Positions 1 to 12,200 of a stretch of 64,000 nt of DNA are shown here, piece after piece. Below the pieces are notes generated by a model. The model was not told the DNA's origin, searched no databases, and worked only from the letters and a program-made list of their open reading frames with translations. Each line of letters starts with the position of its first letter. Position 1 is the first letter of the stretch. The position numbers and the translations under genes are program-made. This DNA is from Protonemura montana (lineage: Eukaryota > Arthropoda > Insecta > Plecoptera > Nemouridae), in the NCBI GenBank assembly GCA_947568835.1, contig OX387604.1, forward strand, positions 24,891,076 through 24,955,075, in the 5' to 3' direction.

Positions 1-202
1 GTTTTGTGTAATCATCGCGGGGGTTTGTCTGAAAAGTAAATTGTTTCCCGATTATCAAAAAATAAAAATACATTGCAATTTGCAATGACTTCCAAAATTT
101 TTTCAACTGACATTGGCTTACACTTTTTAGTTGCATAGTCTCCATGGCTGCTAATCGATGGTCGTGGTAGACAAATGTTTGAATATGTGCCGGCGAATTC
201 AC

Positions 203-258
203 CTGCTGATGACTTTGCACGTGAAAGGTGGCGTACGGAGATATGTCTTCGGCGTATT
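203..258 (-). CDS. Dscam: Dscam cytoplasmic-tail exon with the conserved SPYATF motif (last exon in window)
   Basis: A short exon of 56 bp on the minus strand. After two bases that complete a split Glu codon it reads YAEDISPYATFHVQSHQQ and then donor GTGAAT. The acceptor follows a pyrimidine tract (ttgtcttcttttt) and ends in GGAAG. Drosophila Dscam1 carries the same PYATFH core in its cytoplasmic tail, which fixes the identity. Entry is phase 1 and matches the exon at 787-939, giving ERIP-EYAED across the junction. It leaves in phase 0, so the next tail exon should start with a full codon. I saw no candidate for it between base 1 and 197. The exon is too short to be found by ORF length alone. 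Confidence 0.85.
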
Positions 259-3200
259 CTTCCAAAAAGAAGACAAAGTATGGCTTATTACAAATAGTGA
301 ACACAAATAGTGAACACAAATAGCGCATTCATCAAACTACATCCCAGCAATGTAAATTTCACTGGTGAATCAGTTTAATCACTTAAAAAAAACCATATCT
401 TGTTGAGACATTGGATTGTGAATTAGTTTACAGATATATTTAATTTTGAAAAGCAATTGAGCTGGTAAAGTTTGCTTTGACAAAATCTTAGCTTTTATGC
501 CCAATTTTGAGCAGAAACATTTTTCAAAATAAAAAATAACACAGCAAGTTTCCACTACCATTGCCAAATATAATTGGACATTATTTTACCAAAATACTTA
601 AAACAGAAACATACCACCCCAGTATAAATTTCATGAATGCCTGCCACGATGTCCCTTGTCATGACTGTTTCTTCAAAAACTTAAGTGTTAAAATCTTTCA
701 AACAACCGCAATCACTGTAAAGTCCACCGCCTACCGAGTTGTACTCCGGCTGCTCTGCGAGTATGAAATAAGAATGACATATTCACCTGGAATTCTCTCA
801 ACAGAGTGAGTCGCCATGCCTTTTTGCACGGCAGCGTAATACTGCTCTCGTTGTGCCAAATTGTGTTTGTTGTCGAGAGCGACCATAGCTTGCGGATCGG
901 ATTGCAAAGGACAGCGACCTCTGTGCTCGCGGCTTGATTCTTAACAATCAAATGAAGGGAAGCACAACACTTTTCAAGTGGAAATTTGTTGCAGTGAAAC
1001 ATTTCTCAGAGAATACAGAATAAAATCTAAAATAATGAGTTCAAAATGCCGAGAGGCTGGATAATCAAGTCAAGAACGAGGGAAAGGGAAGAAGTGTATG
1101 TTTTGACATCTTGCCAAGCAATTATTTCTCTTCCTAACGATAAATATTATAGAGGAATATGAAATTTATTTTTACGAAGCAAAGCTTTATTCGAAGGATT
1201 ATATGGAAGTTAGCTTACTTCTGCGAAGACATATGCAGACTCCAGCAATAAAGGAAAGCAGAGCTATCAACGCAATTATGCTGGGCAGAATGAATCCCAG
1301 ATCCAAATAAAATGGCGCAGATCGATCCAAATCCAGTTGCTCCTGGTCAGGAGATAGAGTTCCTAAAAAGTAAGTTTCATTTTGGAAGTCAAAAAAACAA
1401 ACGTTTATATTTCTGTATATTGACTTGCCGCATCTCACCAGAGCAAGTCCGTTACTTACCACAACATTCACCCACGGCTCTGAACCACTTCACCAAACCA
1501 TTTATATTTCTGGTTAGAATGTAGATAATGATAAAAAAAACTTAATATTTTAGAAGAGAAGATGCAAAGAATTGCACAAGGCAACCAAATAAACATTCGT
1601 TCATACATTATCACTTCGTTTGGATCCTACTTCCTCACAGCAATTAAAAACTGGTTAATCTTGTAGGTGGGCCTTAAATATACTATCAATTTAGATACTA
1701 TTTTACTATACTTGCCTAGAGAAATAAATGGTTAGGTTGCACTACTACTTTTCATTTGAGGCCTTTGTACATAATATCTATCCACTGACTGCAAAAATAT
1801 AATTGTCTACATAGCATTTGGTTTTTGGCTACTTAGATCTTTTACTGGCCTACTTGTGATAGAAAACGAATACATAAATGACCAGTAATTGCAGTTATTG
1901 AGTTACTTAGAGGAAATATTTCCAGCATTCTGAAGTTCAGTTCAAAACACGAGTGTTCTAGAGAAGCTTACCTCCTAGCAGTGGTGGGGTTACAACCGTG
2001 TACTCTGCCGTGCTCGAGCCGGCACTATTGCTTGCACCCACACGAACAATGTATTGTGTTCCTGGCCACAAGCCTATGATGCTCATGATTTCTTTGTTTT
2101 TAACGTTGTTTCCTACTGGAAATAATAAACACAGTGACAGGTCACAACGTCCTTTCGACAATCCTATCAAAAAGCTGCTGATGTTAACTTCTCTTAACAT
2201 ACCAGTGAGCCATTCATGATGGGATGTCTCCCTATACTCTATAGTGAATGAAGTTATCGGGCATCCGTTTTCGGTCCAGCTATTCAGGTGCAAAGATATG
2301 CACGTTGAATTAGCTTCAACTAATTCGTTACTACTTGGCTTCCCTGGCTTGGCGCCATCTGTGCGAGCGATCAGTATTTGACTGGGTGGCCCGCTACCTA
2401 TCGAATTGTACGCAACTAGTTGTAGTTGGTACTCAGTGCCACAAGACAAGCTTGCCAACCGAAAGAAGGAGGAATCTCGAGAGATGGTCCTCTCTTCCCA
2501 TTCTCCAGCTTCTTCTTGCCAAAAATTGAGCAGGAATCCTCTGACAGCACTGCCCCCGCTTTCAACAGGAACCCATTGAACTTGAAGCCAGTCTGAGCTA
2601 GTTGCCGCCACTCTAACGGCAGGGGCAGATGGAGACACTGCAAAAAACACATAAGGTTCAATGCAGACAACTAGGCAAAAATGGAGAGAGCAAGAAAAAA
2701 TGAGCAAGAACATTTTGTGGTTTTTGAAAGTCTTCTTGGCCTTGGGAGTGCAAAAAAAAGAAATAGGACACTGACAATCTGATTTGCTCACCATGAATTT
2801 AAATGGTTATGATAACTTGTAAAAGTGCACAACTGCCAATTTGCTAAAATGCAGAACTACCAAAATTTACTTTTGGCAAAACCATGCAAGAACCAAAGAA
2901 TCAATGCACCCAGATGACATAACGATGGCTGTAAACAAATTCACGGCAACCAGGTGCTGGTAGTCAACATCAATTAGGTGATCATTTGACAAATTAATAG
3001 ACTGATTGGAGAAAAAACAACAAGGACTCAACTTACGCCCATAAAACACCACAGGCTTTTCTTTTTTAAAATTGAAATTTTAACTTGGAAACTGATATTA
3101 ATTAATTTAATATTATAAACACTATAACCGTCTCAAAAATTGATGCCCAATTGATGCCCCGTTTGGGCATTCATTTTTGAGACGGTTTTAGTGTTCATAA

Positions 3201-6200
3201 TAATTTAATACCCTGCGCATTGAAAGCGTTTGCAATTTAAATAAGATTTCAAATGATATTAATTCAATTTTCCATTTCCCTTTGTCGCCTTTGTTTTTTT
3301 TTTTTGCTTGTTTGTGCCCTTTTGCCTTTTATTTAAGTGTTTATTGTTACTCTAACTGTTAATAATTTCTTAAGACCTGCACCATGGCTTAGGAGTTCTC
3401 GAAAGTGTCTTACCAACAACGGAGAGTGAGTAAACAATTTGATCAGAGCCGTTGGGATTCGAAACTGAGCATGTGTAGTTGGCTTGATGGTGCCGTTGAA
3501 CATCCGTGAGCTGCAAAGTCCCATCGGCTTGAATTGCGATGGAATCCCCAGGAACGAGCGGGCCTTCTGCTCCAAGCCATACGCGTTCTGGCTGTGGCAA
3601 GCCCGCAGCCAGGCAAGGGAGATGCACTGACCCACGCCGCCCTACTCTTACCATCTGGCCAAACGATATGATTGCCGCAGGTACTGAAAACAGAACGATG
3701 GGTTAAATACAGGGCAACACTGGGAGTTTAAAACGCACCAGGCACCGCCTGAAATTGGGGGCCTGCCATCCAACATCAGCAATGTCTGCATTTGCAACTC
3801 TCGTTTGTTTGGTCCTCTTGGTGCTCTCCGCCAGGAGTAGGTTACGTCCTGGCACCAGGTTAACCCTCCTCCCTTCTAGATCCACTCATTCACTGATGCC
3901 ATTAGACCAATGCCACAGGGCTCATTGTCAAAACAATATGTCATTAAACCCCAAGAATCAAAGAAAGAATTTGGTCAAAACTAAGTTTGACTATAGTACA
4001 AAAACTAAAAAACAACTTACTTCCAGACAAACAAACACATCTAATAAACAAACTTTCTAGGTTGGCTAGGCTGATATCGGCTTTGTGTCAGTTTATACGT
4101 ACCATAACGGAATTGATAGCTGGTTTCACAATGTTTTTGTTAAAAAACTTTCCTACTGAATTGCAAACACAAACAAAAAACTATTTAACCACCCAACATG
4201 GGCTCTGAAATCATAAACTCAAACTAACCTCTATTCGAAATGGTCGCATAGACCACTTGCGTGCTCTGCCCCTCGCCAACCCGAGTGAACCCAGTGACCC
4301 AAAATTCGTACGCCTCCCCTTTGTGCAAATCGTGCACCTCATAGTTAGTGTGCGTGGGCGGGAGTCTTCTCTTGGCCGAGTCACGTTCTCGGCCTGCTTC
4401 TAGCACACGCGAGTAGACTGTGTAGCTGATGAGTCGACCATTGGGACGGCTCGGGCCCGTCCAGCTCACTACCAAAGCCGTTGGAGAGAGAGCCAGCACT
4501 TTGATGTTGCTTGGTGCTTCAGGGACTAAAACCAAGACAACCAAGATCTTTCAGTGAGCAACACGCATATAGTCAAATACAGTGTGGAAACGTTGGTGTG
4601 ATGAGCGTGGCAAGAGAATCAAAATCTTCAATTTCAATAACTCCCAAAAAAAAATCTTGTTTGTGTATTGTTTGTTTTTTATTGTTTATTTGCATTTTTA
4701 GCGCTCTAGCGGCCAAACGCCTACTTTGATTTAAACGAAATTTGCAGAGCAAATTTTTGTGTTCTGGACTTTAACCTCATGCATTTTTTTTTTTTTAGCA
4801 AAATCTGTCAAATATTTTTGAAGCTATTCAAAATTTACGACATTTTCAAATTTTGTATCACCGTTTTGGGTTGTACCCCAAAAGGGTTAAATATGTATAC
4901 GTTTTTGAGCCTTTATGTGTTGTCCTTCTCATTTTCTTTGAATTTATTTATTTGTGGTGTTTAACGCGCACTGTTTTGACATCTGGCCATGCAGCGCTGG
5001 TCTAATGGTGTTGGTGAATGAGTGGATGATGATGTGGATGATGATGAACCTAGACTAGCCTAGAAGGGAGGAGGGAAAATCCGGTGCCGGCACGTAGCCT
5101 ACTCCTGTCGAAGACCAAGGGGATCACCGGCTTAACATCCCTTCCGAAGGACGGTACAACTCAAACAGCAGGATTCCTCCACAAATCTATGCCGTCGAGA
5201 GGTTGATAAGCAGGGCGAATGAAGTTGCTGTACTAACTTTCATCCCTCCGACCTCTCTCCCGAACAGAACTGGTCATGTGTATGATGGTCACCCATTCAA
5301 TACCTGACTCAGCGTAGTAACCGTTCGGTTTTAATTTCCATCTTCATTTTGTGAATTTTGGCTGTTTTGCTTTGAACTATACAATAGATTATCTTCTCAC
5401 TAAATCATCCCAAATATATCGCTACACTTCTCTTACAACGCATCTCAAGTTGAGTTTGCGAATCCCTAGAATCCTAAAATCACTCGAGGTCCTATTTCTC
5501 ATTATGGCTTTTCGATCAAATTTATTTATGTGAGAGAAAATAACGAGAGATTACCATGGTTCACCAATTTTCTATATAATTTCCTTGAAAATATGAACCC
5601 CCATCGAGTCGGTTTTGAGTCACTATTAAGGCTTATGGTTGGCTAGGCTCGAGGTCTAGACTTGAGGCTGTTTTTAACAGGTTGCGTCACACCCATCAAT
5701 TTGTATATATTTTTTTTTATTTCATCATTTAATTTTGTTTGTTATTTTAATTTTTTAATTTTTTAGTAGTTTTTTAATCTTATTATGAGATAAACTATTA
5801 TTATCAGCACCTTTTCTATATGTTTAATATAACTGTTTTCTATTTTTCAACTGATATTTTCTGAATGTTTCTTTAAATAACCTTCTTTTATGCTGGCAGC
5901 AAATATGAGAACAGCGCACTCCGATGCAAAGGCATTTTGCAACTTCGGTTGTCCCAGGAAACTCTGGACTGATGAAGACTCCAACTTTAAAAGTGAAATT
6001 TTTTAATGTTGCACTCGCCTAACCACAACAACATATCATTCGGTGTGCAATGGTGCAGGTAAACCAAACTACTAGGTAATACGGATATATTATTCAACAT
6101 TTATTATTATTCACTATGTTTAACTTATTTTATATTATGTTAATTTATTATGTAATCATACGTGGCGCCAAAAATACACCTTAGACCTAGGAACTAACAT

Positions 6201-9200
6201 AGGCCAGATTGCCTACTAGTAGTACTAACCACCGGTACTTAAGTTATAAATAAATAAATAATAATAATAAACTCTCGCACCAAACAACAAAAAAATATTA
6301 TACTTCCACATTTTGTTGATAAGGATATGCAATGGGATGAAATGATATTATATGTTTCTTTTGCTTTTCCTTCCTTTAAGAATACACATTATCTTACAAA
6401 TACTGGTACTTCTCGGAGGCCATGATTAACTATAAATAGTTTTTGGGTTTTTTTCAGTGCCATCCAAGCCCGCAGATTATTTTGGAACTCACCATCTTCA
6501 TCAGTCATGCAGAAGATGGCCAAGCTCTTGACTCCATCTCCAACGTGCGTAAAGGCCCACACTTGGATGCTGTAGTTAGAATACTTCTGTATCCCGTGTA
6601 GGTCTGTGCTTAGGTCTGCAGTCATCTTGGTTTCGGCCTCGATGTGACCTGGAGGCCACTCGTCCATGTTCTCGTAGTAGACTTTATACCCTTGGATCAC
6701 GCCGTTTTGCAGCAGCTGAGGGGGAGGCTGCCAACTCACCGACAAGCTCTGAGAGCTCTGCGATGTGCAGCGAATGTCCAATGGAGTTCCACTTGGCACT
6801 GCAAAGTATAGTTCGATCAATGTGAAGTGGTATGGTATGATTTCATGTTCTTTTTTGGTTAATGTCAACAACTTGAGCATCTTGGCTCAAACTGTGAAGA
6901 GCCATGACTCAGGGAAAGAGTAGTGCCAATTTAGGGGAAACCTTCAAGAGTTGGAGAAATCAATAATTTTGTTCAAGGATATCAGAGACACCATTGACAA
7001 TAAAATGAAATTAATAAAAAATCATCCCTCCCTGTGCAGATGAAGTCTATGCCCAGATAGTTTTAACTGTATCTTCATTCGGTTGAACGTTGTTTCAGCT
7101 TTGCTCCCATTCCAATCGAGTCTTCGAAATCAACTTGCTACTTAATTAGAATAGGCAAAGAGCAATATTTAAAATAAATATTATGTGGTAAATATGACAA
7201 TGAATCCAGAAATAATCTCTCTGGCCCAATCATGGCCAGTATCATTTCTGTAGGCAGCTTGGAATGATTGAGCATGTTTAAAAGCAGTTCTAAATTATTC
7301 ATGTCACCTCGCTATTTCCAAGCACCTCAATTAAATTACCAAATATTAAGGCATACCATCTTCTAATGTCTGCGCCACAGTTTCAGTTGACATCGGTCCT
7401 GGACCCTTTTCATTAAACGCTTGAACAACGATCCCGTACTTGCGGAACTTCTTTAACTTGGTTAGAGTCGCCACTCCCGTGTTGCCGTTCTTGGCAGGTA
7501 CGGTCGTGAAGTTGTACCCCCCCAACCGACCCAGGCTAGAGCAAGCAAATATCACATTTATTTACACAAAAGTGTTGCAATCTTGATCTAAATTGAGCAT
7601 GATAAAATTTCACATTTTCATTAACATCACACACCACATACCCATGCTGCCTGTATCCGACATAGTAACCAAGTATATCTCCGTTCCACAGGTGTTGCAA
7701 CGGGGCCGACCACGAGACCCGGAGCTCCTCAGACGAAGTGGCGGCAATGACCAGGTTTTGGGGTTCGCCGGCTGGAGCTTCGCCCTCGGTCCGTACCAAG
7801 ACGACTTCGCTGGGCTCCCCAGTGCCCAGCTCATTCTCTCCGACCACTCGGAGGCGGTAGAGGGAAGCGGGGAGTAAGCCAGTGACCACGCTCACAGTTT
7901 CCGTGCCAGCTGGAGCATTCTGCCAGCCTTCCACTAGGACACCTGCGAATATATACAAAAGTGTGCAAGAAGATTGAATTATGTATCTATTAACTTTGTG
8001 TGCCGTAAATACATAATAAGTGAGGGTAACTCCTAGGACTGGAATGGTTTTTGAAAAAGAAAATTGTTTACCAACCGCTACCTTGCCATGAGCACAGCAC
8101 ATTCTTGTCTATAATAATAATAATAATAATGTCTTTATTCCGAGAACAAATTGTACATTGTAATAGAATGCGTCATAAAATTAAAAAATTTTTAATTAAA
8201 AATTACAAGCAAACAGGTAACTGTGTTGATTAGTGTATGGTCAATTGCAATTTTCTGATTTTGTAGACAGAACGTAGATGCCAGCATGGGTGGATGTGCA
8301 TTATTTTAACTGATACTGGGTTTTTTTTTTGTTTAGCTACAAATTTGAATTAGCCTCCCACGTGTACTTTCTACTAGGTCTTATATTTTGTTTATAAAAT
8401 TGCTTTGTAATCACAATTCAGGGACAATATTAACTTAGTTGGTATTGTGTATGAACCAATGTACTAACAGTCTGTGCATTCTGCTGATCCAGAAAATTCT
8501 TAGACTAATTAATAAATAAATAAATCATATCTTTGATCATTATTAAAACCCAATTAATTTATTAATCCAACTACTAGCAAGTGTTCTGATGTAAAATCTA
8601 GTTAACTTTCAAAGCACAGTCACTTAATGAAAACATGCTGTTCAAATTGACTCTGCTTTAATTAGTAAATGCATCAAAGATACACCATCGAAGATCATAA
8701 AAGATGCACAAAACTTGTTCTTCTAAAATAAGTTCAATCTGTTTAAGTTGGATGTATCTAAATTTCATGTTTTTGCAATTTTAATCTGCTTTAAATCACA
8801 ATTAAAACTAGCACAAGTCGGTGTGTGAAACTTGTGAACTTGTCAGAGCTAGTGGTTATCACCCCAGTGGTTGGTGTTCTCCAATAAAAGAGCAGAGCGG
8901 TGATAGCATCACGGCGTCCCAGAAAAGGGAAGAAAATAGAAAAAATATGTTCAGGATTGGAAGGACGTCCGATGCCAATGTAGTTAAAATGCAATAAAAA
9001 TGTGATGAGAAATATTGAAAAAAATGACTGATCTTTGAGTAGAAACATAGTCCTGGTTCACGAATCCAAAAGCAATCCTGTTCCAAGGAAACTAAAAATA
9101 GACAGAGGAGGTCCAAAGCTGCAAGTTAATAAATGCACTATCTTGAAATTGAATGCAGGAATCGTTGTTTGTTGGTCGCGGCTTGGTTGGAATCAGCGTC

Positions 9201-12200
9201 GCAGTGGACACAGCATGGATGAAGTGGCCCGAAACAAACGGCTCGATGAGTCCAAGGTAGGAAAAACAAAAGGTAAGTTGTATAAAAGTGCGGAATGTGA
9301 AGTCAAGTGCGGTAGAAAGAGAGAGTTAAATGCGTGCATCGAGGTGGCTTTGTAATGAGAGTTACAAAATAAGGTTTATGTAACCATAAAGGTTACATAA
9401 TGGTTTAAGTATGAAAAATAAACATTTAGGTTAAAATTTCTTTTTTTTAGAGACAAAATCATTTGAGCAGTAGCATTACAGTTTATGTTTGCATTTGAAA
9501 GCAACATTTTCCTATGCAAGTGCCTATCCAATCTCACACAAAATTCCAATGTTTACTCCCATACCACAAGACACAAATCTCATATGTATATAATCTCAAT
9601 GTAAATGTACGTCTGTTTCTAAATATCTGTACCCAAATCTATATTTAATTTATATTAAGCTCTTTGATACAATATTTATTGTTTATTATTGTTTTATGTA
9701 TCGATGTATTACTTATGGATCAATTTCACATGTAATGAACGAAGGTTTTTGAAGTCCTGTAAGTGATGCAAAAGAAATAAAAACAAACAAGCAAATAATC
9801 AGTGAAAACCTATGCTATCGCAATGATTGTACTATGATGGAATTCTGGTTACCGGACTCCAGTTGAAACTGCACGATGTACTGAAGCACAGGACTGCGCT
9901 CATCAGAAGGAGGAAGCCAGGTCATTTTCACCGTACGGCTGCCGGAATCCAAGACACGAACGTCTTGCGCTTTCCCTGGGGCATCTAGGAAGTGCACATA
10001 TTTGTTGTCGACAAACGTTCTGAATATCATACTGAATGTCTTACCAAAGAACTAAGAACAAAGACTAAAAGAAAAAATAGATAATTTGCTGTGACTTCTG
10101 ATATAGCTTGCAACGGCAAAGTATTTTATTATTAAGAACACTAATAACCAATCAAAAATGATCACTCTAATGCCGACATGAACCCTGATCCCCACCTGTT
10201 GCAGAAGTTGCTCTAACCAATTAGGCAACTTCGACATATGCTTGCTATGTGCAAGAGGATTTCAGTGCATTTTATTAGAGATAAGTGTGGATTAATGAAT
10301 CAAATGCGCTAATGTCCTCTCAAAAATGTAGCTGCATTTAGCTCTAGTAGCTCAATTGGTTAGAGCAACACTTGTTACAAGTAGAGATCGGAGTGTGAGT
10401 CCCTGTTTGGGCACCAATTATTAATTAGTAAAGAAAGACAAAGAAATTTACCTTGGACTTGAAGATGTACCGTTCTCTCCGCTCGACCGTAAGGGTTCCG
10501 GGCAATGCAAGTAAAAGTTCCGCTGTCTGCTTTCACTGTACTGGCAATATGAAGTTCGGAGAGAAAACCTCCTTTGACTACACTTTCCTTCACCTCATAC
10601 CTAGAGAAAAATGAGTATATGTTAGACATTGCTCAGGGATTTGGTTTTTTACAATAATAATAATAATAAAGAGGTTTTTATTTAGCTTCACAGTTTCATT
10701 TTCATCTTCAGTTTCAGTTTCATTTTTCAACAGTATTGAGATATTTACAATACAACTGCTTTGAATATATGTAATTCAATTAAAAGTGCCAAGAACTTCG
10801 CTCCACATTGAGTCCTGATCCTCCTGTTCCACCATATGTTCTACTTGTTAAGAGTGTGACATGAAACGGAAAATGAAAGGGAAACAGCGTATACCTGGGG
10901 TTGAGCTGTTCAGATTGCCGAGGTCCGTCTCGTTGCCAAACAATGCTCATAGGGCCGTCTCCCATCACCCGGCACTCGAGCGTTTCTGCCACACTGCGCC
11001 GAACGCTAGCCTGCGCAGACTTCACCTCGAACTCTGGAGGAACTAGTCAAACACAAGGATACGACATTCAGCTGCAAGTGCAATGCTTTTCCTAGCACTG
11101 CTTCAAATCCCTGTTTTAGTATTTTCATTAATAGAATGGCCTGTTAATGGGACCGTAGCTCTTTTGGCTCTGATGGTCATAACTACCCATGCTGGACAGT
11201 TGGCAGGAAGATATTAAATGGTTTTGCCAAATAAAATTTAAATGTCTTGAAGTATGCCTGGTATAGAAAATATACCTGCAGAAGTTTTTAGGTATTGTGT
11301 TTTGTCAACGTAAACCTACTTTATTGTTGCTCACTTCCTGTGGTCTTTCTTTAAATTTTATGATGGATTGAGTTGTTTTCTCAAACGTACGTGGTTTTGT
11401 TTCCTTCGGGAAAATGCTCACCATGCACTGTGAGAGTGACCACTACGCTTAGACCGGCACCGATGGAATTGGTTGCCTCACAAAGGTACTGTCCCTGGTG
11501 TTCCGGCAGAGCTTGCCGAATGAAGAATGTGCCATTTGTGAACAGCTGTATGCCCCGGCTGCGAACGTTTAGGTCTTGGTACTCGCTTGGTTGGCGCGCT
11601 GCAATAACAAAACCCTCCTCTATAGGCATGAAAGATTAATGTTTTCTGATACATTCTTATTTGGCTTTTGCTTTAGATATCATTGATGCAATACACCAGA
11701 ATCAACTTTATGTCTGGTTTATATATCTAGTGTCAATCTGGTATAGATAGCAGAGTTGTACCAGAATCAACAAATAGATATTTTGTGTATCAATAAATAA
11801 ATGAAAATGGTACAACATTTAGGGCCGATAGAAAAATAAGTACAGTAGTTAGGCCAGTAAAGGATCAGGTTCTATATGAAAAGTGGAACCCGATACACTT
11901 TTCCACACTCAGTACATTTAGAGTGCTTGCACAAGGTAATTGTTTTTATTTTGTGGAGAAATGTCAGAACTGTTTTCACTCCTGATAAAGTTACAGACAA
12001 AAGTGGCAAAACGTCAGGAAAATAAGTTGTTCTTACTTAGCATTCAAAAACCAAGGTTTAAAAAGTTTTTATCAAAACTAATGCTAACATTACATAAAGT
12101 AGGCATGAGTCCAAAAATCACAAAAATGGAAATGGTGTTCTCTGTGTGCTTACAGATAACCTTCCTCCACACCAGGGTAGGTGTAGGAAATCCATCCGCT

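Larger units (their letters stand above)
9985..10451 (-). other. Dscam: Intron between Ig9 and FN1
   Basis: 467 bp. It contains two tRNA-derived heads in opposite orientation, listed separately. Confidence 0.65.

Noticed and set aside
712..1002. A 96-aa minus-strand ORF over the tail exon
   Set aside because: The conserved tail sequence is in another frame of the same strand and is fixed by phase with its neighbours.
10341..10413. A functional tRNA gene
   Set aside because: The A box is good but the B box is degenerate and the acceptor stem does not pair.
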